Assembly: GCA_026400425.1 (NCBI GenBank)
Contig: JAPLPC010000218.1
Location: forward strand, 1-43,029
Source: Hyphomicrobiales bacterium
Lineage (GTDB): Bacteria > Pseudomonadota > Alphaproteobacteria > Rhizobiales > Xanthobacteraceae
Reading direction: 5' to 3'
Length of the DNA stretch: 43,029 nt
The notes below the pieces were generated by a model, which was given only the letters and a program-made list of their open reading frames with translations, did not search any database and was not told where the DNA came from. Of the stretch, positions 33,943 to 42,244 are shown in pieces; position 1 is the first letter of the stretch; each line of letters starts with the position of its first letter. The position numbers and the translations under genes were made by a program.

Positions 33943-36900
33943 GCGGCAACTCCCACGCCTTCGAGGCGGTCTTCGAGTTCATCGCTGGCCCTACGCAAGA
34001 CATCGAGCATCTCAGGGTCCGGCGACCAGTATTTGCGCTCCTGCGCCTCGATCAGACGGTTTGCGACTTTTGCGGATGCAACCGGATTGAGCTTCGCCAA
34101 TCGCTCGCGCATCTCGGGGTCGAGTACGAATGTCTCGGTCAGCTGTCGATAAACCCACGGCGCGACCTCGCCGGTGGTCGCAGACCACCCCATGGTGTTG
34201 GTGACATGCTCTTCAATCTGGCGCACGCCTTCATAGCCATGTTTCAGCATGCCCTCGTACCATTTCGGATTGAGCATGCGAGTCCGCGTTTCCAACGCAA
34301 CCTGTTCCGACAGTGTCCGTACCGCGCCCGCACCGCGGGTTTGATCGCCGATATAGACAGGCGCCGACGTGCCGCCTTTGGCACGCTTCACCGCCCGGCT
34401 GATGCCGCCGAGCGTGTCGAAGTAGTGATCGACCGTGGTGACGCCGAGTTCGACGGAATCGAGATTCTGGTAGGCCAGATCGACGGTGGCCAATGCGTTC
34501 GTCAGCAACGCAGATTGCTGTACGGGTGCACCTTTCACGCCATACGCAAAACTCTTGCGGCGCGTATAGGTCTCGGCCAATTCGTCTTCATCATCCCAGC
34601 GGCCGTTCTCGACGAGATGATTGACGTTCGATCCATAGGCGCCGTCGGCGTTCCCGAACACCCGGAGCGACGCTGTTTCCAAATCACCGCCATGCTGCAT
34701 CTGATAAGCGAGCGCGTGCTTGCGCACGAAGTTTTGTGCGAGCGGCTCGTCGGCAGAGGCCGCAAGAAAGCAGGCCTCGGCCAGCAGCTTGATTTGCAGC
34801 GGAAGCAGGTCGCGGAAGATGCCGGACATCGTGATGATCACATCGATGCGCGGGCGTCCCAGACGCTCGAGCGGTATCAGCTCGGCCCCCGTCAGGCGCC
34901 CATAGCCATCGAACCGCGGCCTGGCTCCGAGCAGCGCAAGGGCCTGAGCGATCGGTGCGCCCTCGTTCTTGAGATTGTCGGTGCCCCATAGAACGATGGC
35001 GACTGATTCCGGCAATGCATTGCCGTCAGCCATATGCTTGTCCAGCAGGCGCTGGGCCTGCTCGGCACCGTCTTGCACGGCAAACGCGCTCGGGATGCGG
35101 AACGGATCGAAGCCGTGAAGATTGCGCCCGGTCGGCAGAATTGCAGGCGTGCGCAGGATATCGCCGCCCGGTGCAGGCCGAACGAATTTTCCGTCGAGCG
35201 CATGCAGAATGGATGGGATCTCATAATCCTGGGCTAGCCATTTGTCGGTGGCAGCGAGTCCGGCATAGAGCGAATGCTCAGCTGCATCCGCTGCGGTGAT
35301 GAGCGTCTCAGGCGCCTCGCCTTGCACCAGGCGCAGCAGAGTTTGCGGATCTGGCCGCACGCCGTGCGACGCATCGGCAACCGCCTGCAACATCTCTACA
35401 CGCTGCGACACCGACGGCACCTCACCGACGACGTGCAAGCCGTGGGGCATCAAAGTGTATTCCAACTCCAGCACATTCTCAGATAGCTGACCGATCAATT
35501 GCGCCGCTGAACTGCCCCACACCGGCTCCGACTTGGCGAGGTCGAGCTCACTGGCCTGACCTTGAATCAAGAGTGCGAGGTTCACACTCTCGCTCTCATC
35601 GTCCGGCGAAAGTGCTCGCCAGCGAGCGATCGACGACTTCAACTCGACCAGGCCTTTATAGAGCCCGGCATGAGCGATCGGCGGCGTGAGGTAGCTGATC
35701 AAGGTCGCTGCCGATCGTCGCTTGGCGATGGTCCCTTCCGACGGATTGTTGGATGCATACAGGTAGATGTTGGGGAGATCGCCAATCACGCGGTCCGGCC
35801 AGCACGACGCCGACAATCCTGCCTGCTTGCCCGGCATGAATTCGAGTGCGCCGTGGGTTCCGAAATGCAGCACGGCATGCGCACCGAAATCCTCACGCAG
35901 CCAGCGATAGAATGCGGAGAATGCATGGGTCGGTGCGAAGCCCTTCTCGAACAGCAAGCGCATCGGATCGCCTTCATAGCCGAAGGCGGGTTGGATGCCG
36001 ACGAACACGTTGCCGAACCGCTCACCGAGCACGAAGATGGAGGCGCCGTCGCTTTGCTGCTTGCCGGGGGCCGGCCCCCACTGCGCCTCGATCTCGCGGA
36101 GATATGTCTCCTGACGCACATGATCGCCGGTTGGAATTCTGACATGCACATTGGCATCTGCGCCGAAGCGTGCCGCGTTGCCTGTTACGATCCTTTCGCG
36201 GAGCGCATCGGCATCGGCGGGAACATCGACGTCGTAGCCCTCGCGCTGCATCGCGCTGAGCGTGCGATGAAGGGATTCGAAGACCGAGAGAAATGCAGCA
36301 GTGCCGGTGTTTGCCGCATTCGGCGGAAAGTTGAACAGCACCACGGCAACCTTGCGATCCCTGCGCGCCGCGCGTCGCATCGCAACCAATCGCAGCGTGC
36401 GCGCAGCGAGCATATCGGCCCGCTCGGAACAGACATGCATATGGCCGCCGATCTCCGCCTTCGGAAATATACAATGACGGTCGCAGCCGCTGCAGGGCAA
36501 ACCCGCGCCATCGGATCGGCCGCCGTAAACCGTCGGCCCCGATGCACCGTCGAGCTCTGGAATCGCCACCATGATGGTGCTTTCGACCGGCATCAGTCCG
36601 CGGTCGGACGCGGCCCACTGCTCCAGCGTCTGGAATTCGACGGGATGGGCCGACAGATACGGCACATCCAGCTTGGCCAGAATGTCCTCTGCCGCACGCG
36701 CGTCGTTGTAAGCGGGGCCGCCGACCAGTGAGAAGCCGGTCAGTGACACGACCGCATCGACGCTGCAGCGGCCGTCCTTCATGAAGAACCGCTCGATCGC
36801 GGGACGCTGATCCAAGCCACTGGCAAAAGCCGGAACCACACGCAGGCCTTTGGCTTCGAAGGCCTCGATCACGCCATCATAGTGACCGGAGTTACCGGCG

Positions 36901-37691
36901 AGCAGATAGGACCGCAGCAACAGAAGACCAACGGATCCATTCGCGCCCGGCACCGGGAGCTGATCGACACCATCGGCGATCTGCCCCTTCATGCGGGGAT
37001 GGTACACGCCGATGTCGGGATAATCGACGGGAGCTTCGGCTTTGGCAACGCCCCGCAGGCCGCGCCGCGGCCCATCGGCATAACGGTCCACCAGTAGGCG
37101 AACCATGTTCACGATATTCCGCTCGGAGCCGGCGAGCCAATACTGCAACGTGAGAAAATAGGCACGCATGTCTTGCGCCGTGCCTGGAATGAAGCGCAGC
37201 AGTTTGGGCAAACGCCGCAAAATGGTCATTTCGCCCTTGCCGCCAACCGGCTTGCCATCGCGCTTGCCGCGAAGCTTCTTGAGCCAGCCGATGGCGCCGA
37301 GCGCTTCACCCGACATATTGAATTTGCCGATGCGGGTGAGCTTGACCACCTCCCCCGCCGACATGCAGCCGATCATCGCGTCGCATTCATCCCGACGCGC
37401 CTGAAGCGCCGGGAAAACTGCGCGGACATGTTCGTCGAGGAACAGCATGGTTGCAATGACGATGTCGCCCGCGGCGATTGCTTCATGACAGCGCGACAAT
37501 GCGACGTCGTTGGTGCCCCACTCGTCAGCGGAATGCACGGCAATGGTCAGGCCTTGGAATTCACGGCGCAGGACCTGCTGTGCGCGCGCGGCTGCACCCG
37601 ACAGATGGCTATCCATCGTGACGATGACGACGCGCAATGGCGTCGCCGCCCCGGTCGGCGCGGGGTTATCGTGCGTAATGCGCTTTGGCAT
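33939..37691 (-). CDS. bchH: Magnesium chelatase H subunit
   Basis: This 1250-residue protein binds protoporphyrin IX and is the catalytic subunit of Mg chelatase, with BchI and BchD (not in the window). It begins MPKRITHDNPAPT and runs into VVIVTMDSHLSGAA. Conserved segments include IGCMSAGEVVKLTRIGKF, LLLRSYLLAGNSGHYDGVI, HFGTHGALEFMPGKQAGLS, PNIYLYASNNPSEGTIAKRR and GEVAPWVYRQLTETF. The open frame extends to 37850, but the ATG at 37691 matches the family N-terminus. This overlaps the 3' end of bchB by 26 bases, as is common. No frame break is seen. Confidence 0.96.
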   Translation of the reverse strand: MPKRITHDNPAPTGAATPLRVVIVTMDSHLSGAAARAQQVLRREFQGLTIAVHSADEWGTNDVALSRCHEAIAAGDIVIATMLFLDEHVRAVFPALQARRDECDAMIGCMSAGEVVKLTRIGKFNMSGEALGAIGWLKKLRGKRDGKPVGGKGEMTILRRLPKLLRFIPGTAQDMRAYFLTLQYWLAGSERNIVNMVRLLVDRYADGPRRGLRGVAKAEAPVDYPDIGVYHPRMKGQIADGVDQLPVPGANGSVGLLLLRSYLLAGNSGHYDGVIEAFEAKGLRVVPAFASGLDQRPAIERFFMKDGRCSVDAVVSLTGFSLVGGPAYNDARAAEDILAKLDVPYLSAHPVEFQTLEQWAASDRGLMPVESTIMVAIPELDGASGPTVYGGRSDGAGLPCSGCDRHCIFPKAEIGGHMHVCSERADMLAARTLRLVAMRRAARRDRKVAVVLFNFPPNAANTGTAAFLSVFESLHRTLSAMQREGYDVDVPADADALRERIVTGNAARFGADANVHVRIPTGDHVRQETYLREIEAQWGPAPGKQQSDGASIFVLGERFGNVFVGIQPAFGYEGDPMRLLFEKGFAPTHAFSAFYRWLREDFGAHAVLHFGTHGALEFMPGKQAGLSASCWPDRVIGDLPNIYLYASNNPSEGTIAKRRSAATLISYLTPPIAHAGLYKGLVELKSSIARWRALSPDDESESVNLALLIQGQASELDLAKSEPVWGSSAAQLIGQLSENVLELEYTLMPHGLHVVGEVPSVSQRVEMLQAVADASHGVRPDPQTLLRLVQGEAPETLITAADAAEHSLYAGLAATDKWLAQDYEIPSILHALDGKFVRPAPGGDILRTPAILPTGRNLHGFDPFRIPSAFAVQDGAEQAQRLLDKHMADGNALPESVAIVLWGTDNLKNEGAPIAQALALLGARPRFDGYGRLTGAELIPLERLGRPRIDVIITMSGIFRDLLPLQIKLLAEACFLAASADEPLAQNFVRKHALAYQMQHGGDLETASLRVFGNADGAYGSNVNHLVENGRWDDEDELAETYTRRKSFAYGVKGAPVQQSALLTNALATVDLAYQNLDSVELGVTTVDHYFDTLGGISRAVKRAKGGTSAPVYIGDQTRGAGAVRTLSEQVALETRTRMLNPKWYEGMLKHGYEGVRQIEEHVTNTMGWSATTGEVAPWVYRQLTETFVLDPEMRERLAKLNPVASAKVANRLIEAQERKYWSPDPEMLDVLRRASDELEDRLEGVGVAA

Positions 37692-39194
37692 CGTACAGCG
37701 TCTCGACGGTGATGGTGACCACGCCATTTTCATTGGCGAAACGTTCGGTGTTTCGGCGGGCTTTGCCGCGCACGAAGAAAGGAATTTTGTGCAGTTCCTT
37801 CTCCGCTTCGGCTGCCCAGACCACAGCGATTTCGGAGGCTGCGGACGCACCGGCGTCGGTCATCGGTACAGCAACGACAGAAGCGGCGGCTTGGCGCAGG
37901 CCAAGGTGCGATGGCAGCGCGCCGTTCGCAAATTCGAAATCGTCCTTGAACATCGCCAAAAGATGCTCTTCGAGGCCCATCATCAAAGGATGGACCCACG
38001 TATCGAAGATCACATTGGCGCCTTCGAACCCCATTTGCGGCGCATAGCGGGCAGGAAAATCCTGCACATGCACGGGAGCCGAGATCACCGCACAGGGTAT
38101 ACCCAGGCGCTTGGCGATATGACGCTCCATCTGGGTGCCGAGCACCAGTTCGGGCTGCACCTCGGCGACAGCGGCCTCGACCTCGAGATAATCGTCGGTG
38201 ATCAGCGGCTCGACGCCGTAAAGCTTCGCTGCCTCACGGAGCTCGCGACCGAATTCGCGGCTGTAGCTACCGAGGCCAACCACCTTGAAACCGAGTTCGT
38301 CTTGCGCGATCCGCGCTGCGGCGATCGCGTGCGTGGCATCACCGAAGATGAAGACGCGCTTACCGGTCCTCGCTGTCGAGGACGGCGTTGACGTCGATCC
38401 CAGCCAGATCGCCGACCTCGGCGATGAAAGCCCGCGTCGCGGTGACGCCGATCGGGATCGTTTTCGTGAAAGGTTGGTCGCACGTGCGTTGCAGCCAGGA
38501 CGCCGCTTGACCGGCGATTTCCGGATAGAGCACGACGTTGAAGTCGGCATCGCCAAGACGCGCGAGATCGGCCGGTGTCGCTCCCATCGGCGCAGTCACG
38601 TTGACGTCGATGCCGAGCTTGCCGAGCAACTGTGTGATCTCGGCGATGTCGTCACGGTGACGGAATCCAAGCGCGCTGGGACCGAGCAGATTACAGGTCG
38701 GACGGCGCCCTTCGGGCCGCGATGGTTTGCTCGTGCCGGGCGCCGGCATCGATGGCCCCGCCAGGGCGCGCACCAGTTGATAAAACGTCTCGGCTGCGCC
38801 CCAATTCTCCTTGCGTTGATAGGCCGGCAAATCGATCGCGATCACCGGGATCGGAAGATTGAGCGCACGCGCGAGACCGCCTGGATCATCCTGGATCAGA
38901 GAGCCGGTGCAGGATGCGCCGACGATCATCGCCTGCGGCTGAAACCGCGTGTAAGCTTCTTGCGCAGCGGTCTTGAACAGCTCCGCGGTGTCCCCGCCGA
39001 GGTCGCGCGCAGCGAAAGTCGTATAAGTCACAGGTGGCCGCTGATCGCGACGCTCGATCATCGTGAACAGGAGATCGGCATAGGTGTCACCCTGCGGCGC
39101 ATGCAGGACGTAGTGCAGACCCTTCATGCCGGTCGCGACTCGCATCGCGCCGACATGGGGGGGGGCCTTCATATGTCCAAACCGTCAACTGCAT
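37666..39194 (-). pseudogene. bchB: Light-independent protochlorophyllide reductase subunit BchB, broken by two frame lesions
   Basis: BchB is a NifK-like subunit of the dark protochlorophyllide reductase. The family start (MQLTVWTYEGPP) is at 39194, one base after bchN. A C9 tract at 39157-39165 holds one C more than the frame needs, so this start yields only 35 codons before TGA. Another ATG at 39172 re-enters the right frame (MKAPPHVGAMRVATG) and runs 270 codons to a TAA at 38360-38362. There the frame shifts again, and the usual stretch of about 14-16 residues before TGKRVFIFGDATH is gone, which suggests a 40-50-bp deletion. The remaining part down to the C-terminal RRNTERF and KAHYAR is well conserved. 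So the gene looks recently damaged; assembly error must be excluded. Confidence 0.82.
39157..39165. repeat. Nine-base G/C homopolymer at the start of bchB
   Basis: A run of nine G on the plus strand (nine C in the bchB sense) lies about 30 bases inside bchB. Eight would keep the conserved YEGPPHVGAM in frame. It is the longest homopolymer I noticed in the window and a natural site for slippage or for sequencing error. Confidence 0.85.
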
Positions 39195-39195
39195 G

Positions 39196-40483
39196 TCATG
39201 CCACCAGTTTCGCGCGACGGATCAGCGGGCGCGCAAACAGCTCGGCGAGATCCGCCGCCTGCTCGAAGCCCTGAATGGGCGTGAAAACGAGTTCGATCGA
39301 CCATTTCGTCGTGATGCCTTCCGCCTCCAGCGGATTGGCGAGGCCAAGCCCGCACACGGCGATATCCGGTCGCGCTGCCCGGCAGCGATCCAATTGCCGA
39401 TCGACGTCCTGCCCCTCGGTGAGGCAGACACCAGCCGGCAACAAGGCGAGTTCTTCCGCCATATGCTCGCGATGCAGATAAGGTGTGCCGACTTCAGTCA
39501 GCGTCATCCCGAGTTCGCGTGACAGAAAGCGCGCCATCGGGATTTCGAGCTGCGAATCCGGGAACAGGAAAATGCTGCGGCCGCCGAGTTGGTCGCAGTA
39601 GCGGCCAAGCGCGCGTTCGGCACGCAGCCGGGCCGGCAACGTCACCCTGTCGAACTGGTCGCGGGACACGCCGAATGCTTGGGCCGCAGACCATAACCAC
39701 GCCGTCGTCCCCTCGACGCCGAGCGGGAACAGAGCGGCAAGGCGTTGCGCGCCACGTTCTTCCAAGGCACTTACGGTGTCGGCGAGAAACGGCTGCGCCA
39801 GCAGGAACAGCGTATTCTGCCCGACGGATGGCATACTGCTGGCGTTACGCGCGGGAAGAAAGGAGACGGGGCCAATGCCGAGCGCGTCGAATACGCGCCT
39901 GAACTGGTCTTCGACGACATCCGCGAGAGCGCCGACGATCAGCAGAGACGTTGCGTTCGCTGGCGGTGAGGACAGAGTCGGAACCAGCGAAGCAAGGCAG
40001 GCATCCTCGCCTTGCGTGAACGTGGTTTCGATCCCGCTGCCTGAATAATTCAGGATGCGCACTTGCGGTACGAAGCGCTGAGACAGCCGCAAGGCGGCGC
40101 GTGACAGGTCGAGTTTGATGACTTTCCGACGGGCAGGATCCGACCAGAAACAACAGCCGGATATCCGGACGGCGTGTGAGCAGTTGCGTGACGATACGAT
40201 CAAGCTCATCATTAGCGTCGGTGAGCCCTGCCAGATCCTTCTCTTCCATGATGGCCGTGGCGAAGCGCGGCTCGGCAAAAATCATCACGCCCGCCGCCGA
40301 CTGGATCAGATGCGCGCATGTCCGCGATCCCACCACCAGAAAAAACGCGTCCTGAATTTTCCGATGCAGCCAGACGATCCCGGTCAACCCGCAAAATACT
40401 TCCCGCTGGCCACTCTCGCGCCTGACAGAATGCGTGGTTCGTCTTTCGACACCGATGGCAGCATTCGCGACATGAACCGTCAT
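39196..40483 (-). pseudogene. bchN: Light-independent protochlorophyllide reductase subunit BchN, one-base frameshift
   Basis: BchN is the NifD-like subunit that, with BchB, holds the [4Fe-4S] cluster and the protochlorophyllide site. The N-terminal part starts at the ATG at 40483, overlapping the bchF stop, and reads REVFCGLTGIVWLHRK, GSRTCAHL and LFLVGSCPSE. It then leaves frame because AAA occurs where AA is needed (plus-strand TTT at 40123-40125). The C-terminal part continues in the next frame as VIKLDLSRAALRL, ETTFTQGEDACLA and VCGLGLANPLEAEG to the stop at 39196. The unshifted frame ends at 39845, giving a 212-residue product against about 425. Cys ligands are all encoded, so the gene seems otherwise intact. 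It is a recent mutation or a sequencing error. Confidence 0.85.
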
Positions 40484-41190
40484 GCGTGGCTCCCCGCAAT
40501 CGGAGAGGTGCTGGAGGCACGGCGCTCATCAAGCCGAGCCATGCGCAGCTTGAGAATGAATTGGGCCGCGTTGACGACATAGGTGACATAGGCGGCCAGT
40601 GCGAGAAGCATCTGCTGACGAGTATCGCCGAGGCCGAGAAGGACTGCTGCCAGATAGGCCGTATGCAGCGCCAGCACCAGGAAACTGAAAACGTCTTCCC
40701 AGTAGAAGGCCGGCGCAAACAGATAGCAGCCGAACACCTCGCGTTCCCAGATCGAGCCCGTAATCATGATCGCATAAAGCGCGAACGTCTTCACGACGAC
40801 CGAAGTCGTGGCAAGCCAATAGCCCTCGCCCGTCGCGAGATAGCGGACGACGAGCGTCACGCTGACCAGAAAAATCACGAACTGAAGTGGGGCGAGTACA
40901 CCCTGCACCAGCGTCCAGGCCGTAGCGTCGCGGCGCATGCGTTGATCGGCTGTGTACAGCGGCGCGCGGCGTTGAGCTTCCGGCGAAGTGGGCTGCGCCG
41001 ACGATCTCGCGGCAATCGCGCGTTCGGCGTTAGCGCTTGCAGCAACCGATTGGTGCGCAGCAGTGTAAGGATAGATTGACAGCCCGGTGTTGCGATGATG
41101 CGATGTCGGTGGGCAGCAATCGGGGGGATTGAACAGCGCCCCTGCTCCAGTCCTGTTTGTAAGCTTTTTTTCAGCGTTCGAAGAGTGCAC
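40480..41190 (-). CDS. bchF: 3-vinyl bacteriochlorophyllide hydratase BchF with long N-terminal extension
   Basis: BchF hydrates the 3-vinyl group on the way to bacteriochlorophyll a. The conserved core, from about residue 76 (PLYTADQRMRRDATAWTLVQG) to the end, has four membrane segments and CYLFAPAFYWEDVFSFLVLALH. It is about 160 residues, the usual size of the family. The only in-frame start I find is a GTG at 41190 with GGGAG seven bases before it. That adds about 75 residues, low in conservation and rich in Ala/Ser/Pro. It is the first gene of the superoperon and overlaps bchN by four bases. Confidence 0.88.
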   Translation of the reverse strand: MHSSNAEKKLTNRTGAGALFNPPDCCPPTSHHRNTGLSIYPYTAAHQSVAASANAERAIAARSSAQPTSPEAQRRAPLYTADQRMRRDATAWTLVQGVLAPLQFVIFLVSVTLVVRYLATGEGYWLATTSVVVKTFALYAIMITGSIWEREVFGCYLFAPAFYWEDVFSFLVLALHTAYLAAVLLGLGDTRQQMLLALAAYVTYVVNAAQFILKLRMARLDERRASSTSPIAGSHA

Positions 41191-41225
41191 CGCGCCACTC
41201 CCTATGTGCGGCCCTGATATCGAAA

Positions 41226-41254
41226 AAGCTAAGCCGACCTTTCTAAACTGTCAA
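41226..41254 (-). promoter_or_regulatory. Predicted bchF superoperon promoter
   Basis: Reading leftward, a perfect TTGACA (-35, 41249-41254) is followed after 17 bases by TAGCTT (-10, 41226-41231). The -10 is weak (three of six), as in activator- or repressor-controlled pigment promoters. It would start transcription about 30 bases before the bchF GTG. Confidence 0.5.
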
Positions 41255-41266
41255 CCTATCTAAACG
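41249..41266. promoter_or_regulatory. PpsR/CrtJ-like operator (TGT-N12-ACG)
   Basis: TGT-CAACCTATCTAA-ACG matches the PpsR/CrtJ consensus TGT-N12-ACA at five of six fixed positions. It covers the bchF -35 element, the expected place for repression of pigment genes by PpsR in air or light. PpsR itself is not in the window. Confidence 0.55.
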
Positions 41267-41276
41267 TAAATTAGAC

Positions 41277-41305
41277 TTGACGCTCCGGATCGGCAATGGA
41301 TTAAT
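41277..41305 (+). promoter_or_regulatory. Predicted aerR/ppaA promoter
   Basis: TTGACG (41277-41282) and ATTAAT (41300-41305) are 17 bases apart, about 20 bases before the aerR start. The PpsR-like box lies just upstream, so the two divergent promoters may be controlled together. Confidence 0.4.
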
Positions 41306-41323
41306 TGTGGGGGGAGTATCCAA

Positions 41324-42223
41324 ATGACCGACGCGAATGAGCAATCCTTCTCAGCGGGCAGTCAAAATAACGCCAATGCCAAATCCAGCGCATCACTTCG
41401 GCAACGTTTGGCGCATCCCATCTGGCGCTTTCGGCCGGCACCGATAGCGGTGGTCAAAACGTTGCGAACGGCGATCATTCCGAAGATTGTCATGGCTCTG
41501 CGCTCACTGCCGTCAAGAACCGTCGAGCCCGCTGATCATGCGACCACCGACGCAATCGAGGCCTTCGCAGCGCTTGCATTGGGCGATGACGATGCCGCGG
41601 CGTTTGCCTATGTGGAGACGCAGATTGCATCCGGAATGTCAGCCGAGATCGTCCTGCTGGACTTGCTGGCTCCCGCGGCCCGGCACCTCGGCACCCTATG
41701 GGAAACGGACGCGACCGATTTCGTCACCGTCACCCTCGCCGTCAGCCGCCTGCAGCGGATCATGCGACGGATCGGCGACACTTTTGTTGAGCAAGCGGCG
41801 GCGTCAAGGCGAGAGACCGGCAATGGCGGCGGAGAATCAGTCCTCCTCACCATCATTCCCGGAGAGCAGCACAGTTTCGGACTATCGATGGTGGCGGAAT
41901 TCTTTCGCCGCGCCGGTTGGAATCTGTGCACAGGTCCATTCGGATCGCATCAGGAACTGACGTCCCTCGTACACACCCACTGGTTCGATGTGGTCGGGTT
42001 TTCCATCAGCAGCGATCGCAGGTTGGACGAACTGAAAAAGGATATTGGCGATATCCGTCGCGACTCGCGAAACCGGCATGTCGGCATCATCCTCGGCGGC
42101 CCGATGCTGATCGCACAGCCCGGCCTCGTTGCTCTGCTCGGCGCAGACATGATGTCCGTGGATGCCGCGCATGCGCCGCAACAGGCGCTTGATCTGATGC
42201 GGGAGAAGGCCAGAACCGCCTGA
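41324..42223 (+). CDS. ppaA: B12-binding photosynthesis regulator AerR/PpaA
   Basis: This 299-residue regulator resembles PpaA/AerR, a cobalamin-binding antirepressor that works with PpsR/CrtJ. Residues about 75-155 form a helical cap (AARHLGTLWETDATDFVTVTLAVSRLQRIMRRI). Residues about 165-295 form a B12-binding Rossmann domain with IPGEQHSFGLSMVAEFFRRAGW, in which the His is the expected cobalamin contact, then DVVGFSISSD and ILGGPM. The ATG has GGGGGAG about eight bases upstream. It is divergent from bchF with a PpsR-like box between them and converges on the bacteriophytochrome. The first 60 residues are basic and variable. Confidence 0.9.
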   Translation: MTDANEQSFSAGSQNNANAKSSASLRQRLAHPIWRFRPAPIAVVKTLRTAIIPKIVMALRSLPSRTVEPADHATTDAIEAFAALALGDDDAAAFAYVETQIASGMSAEIVLLDLLAPAARHLGTLWETDATDFVTVTLAVSRLQRIMRRIGDTFVEQAAASRRETGNGGGESVLLTIIPGEQHSFGLSMVAEFFRRAGWNLCTGPFGSHQELTSLVHTHWFDVVGFSISSDRRLDELKKDIGDIRRDSRNRHVGIILGGPMLIAQPGLVALLGADMMSVDAAHAPQQALDLMREKARTA

Positions 42224-42242
42224 CCGCGCCCGGCTGGCGGTT
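42214..42242. terminator. Possible bidirectional terminator between aerR/ppaA and bphP
   Basis: A perfect 7-bp inverted repeat, AACCGCC/GGCGGTT, with a 15-base loop spans the convergent ends of the two genes. Only a short run of T follows on the plus strand, so its strength as an intrinsic terminator is doubtful. Confidence 0.35.
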
Positions 42243-42244
42243 TC

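Noticed and set aside
33915..36731. Long plus-strand frames opposite bchH (33915-34991 and 35562-36731)
   Set aside because: Both mirror the coding pattern of bchH and show no family motif.
38285..39274. 329-codon plus-strand frame across bchB
   Set aside because: It is opposite the bchB coding sequence with shadow-type residues. It does not explain the bchB lesions.
40115..40135. Programmed ribosomal frameshift in bchN
   Set aside because: The site is only CGGAAAGTC, without a slippery heptamer or a clear downstream structure. Homologues are single-frame, so a mutation or sequence error is more likely.
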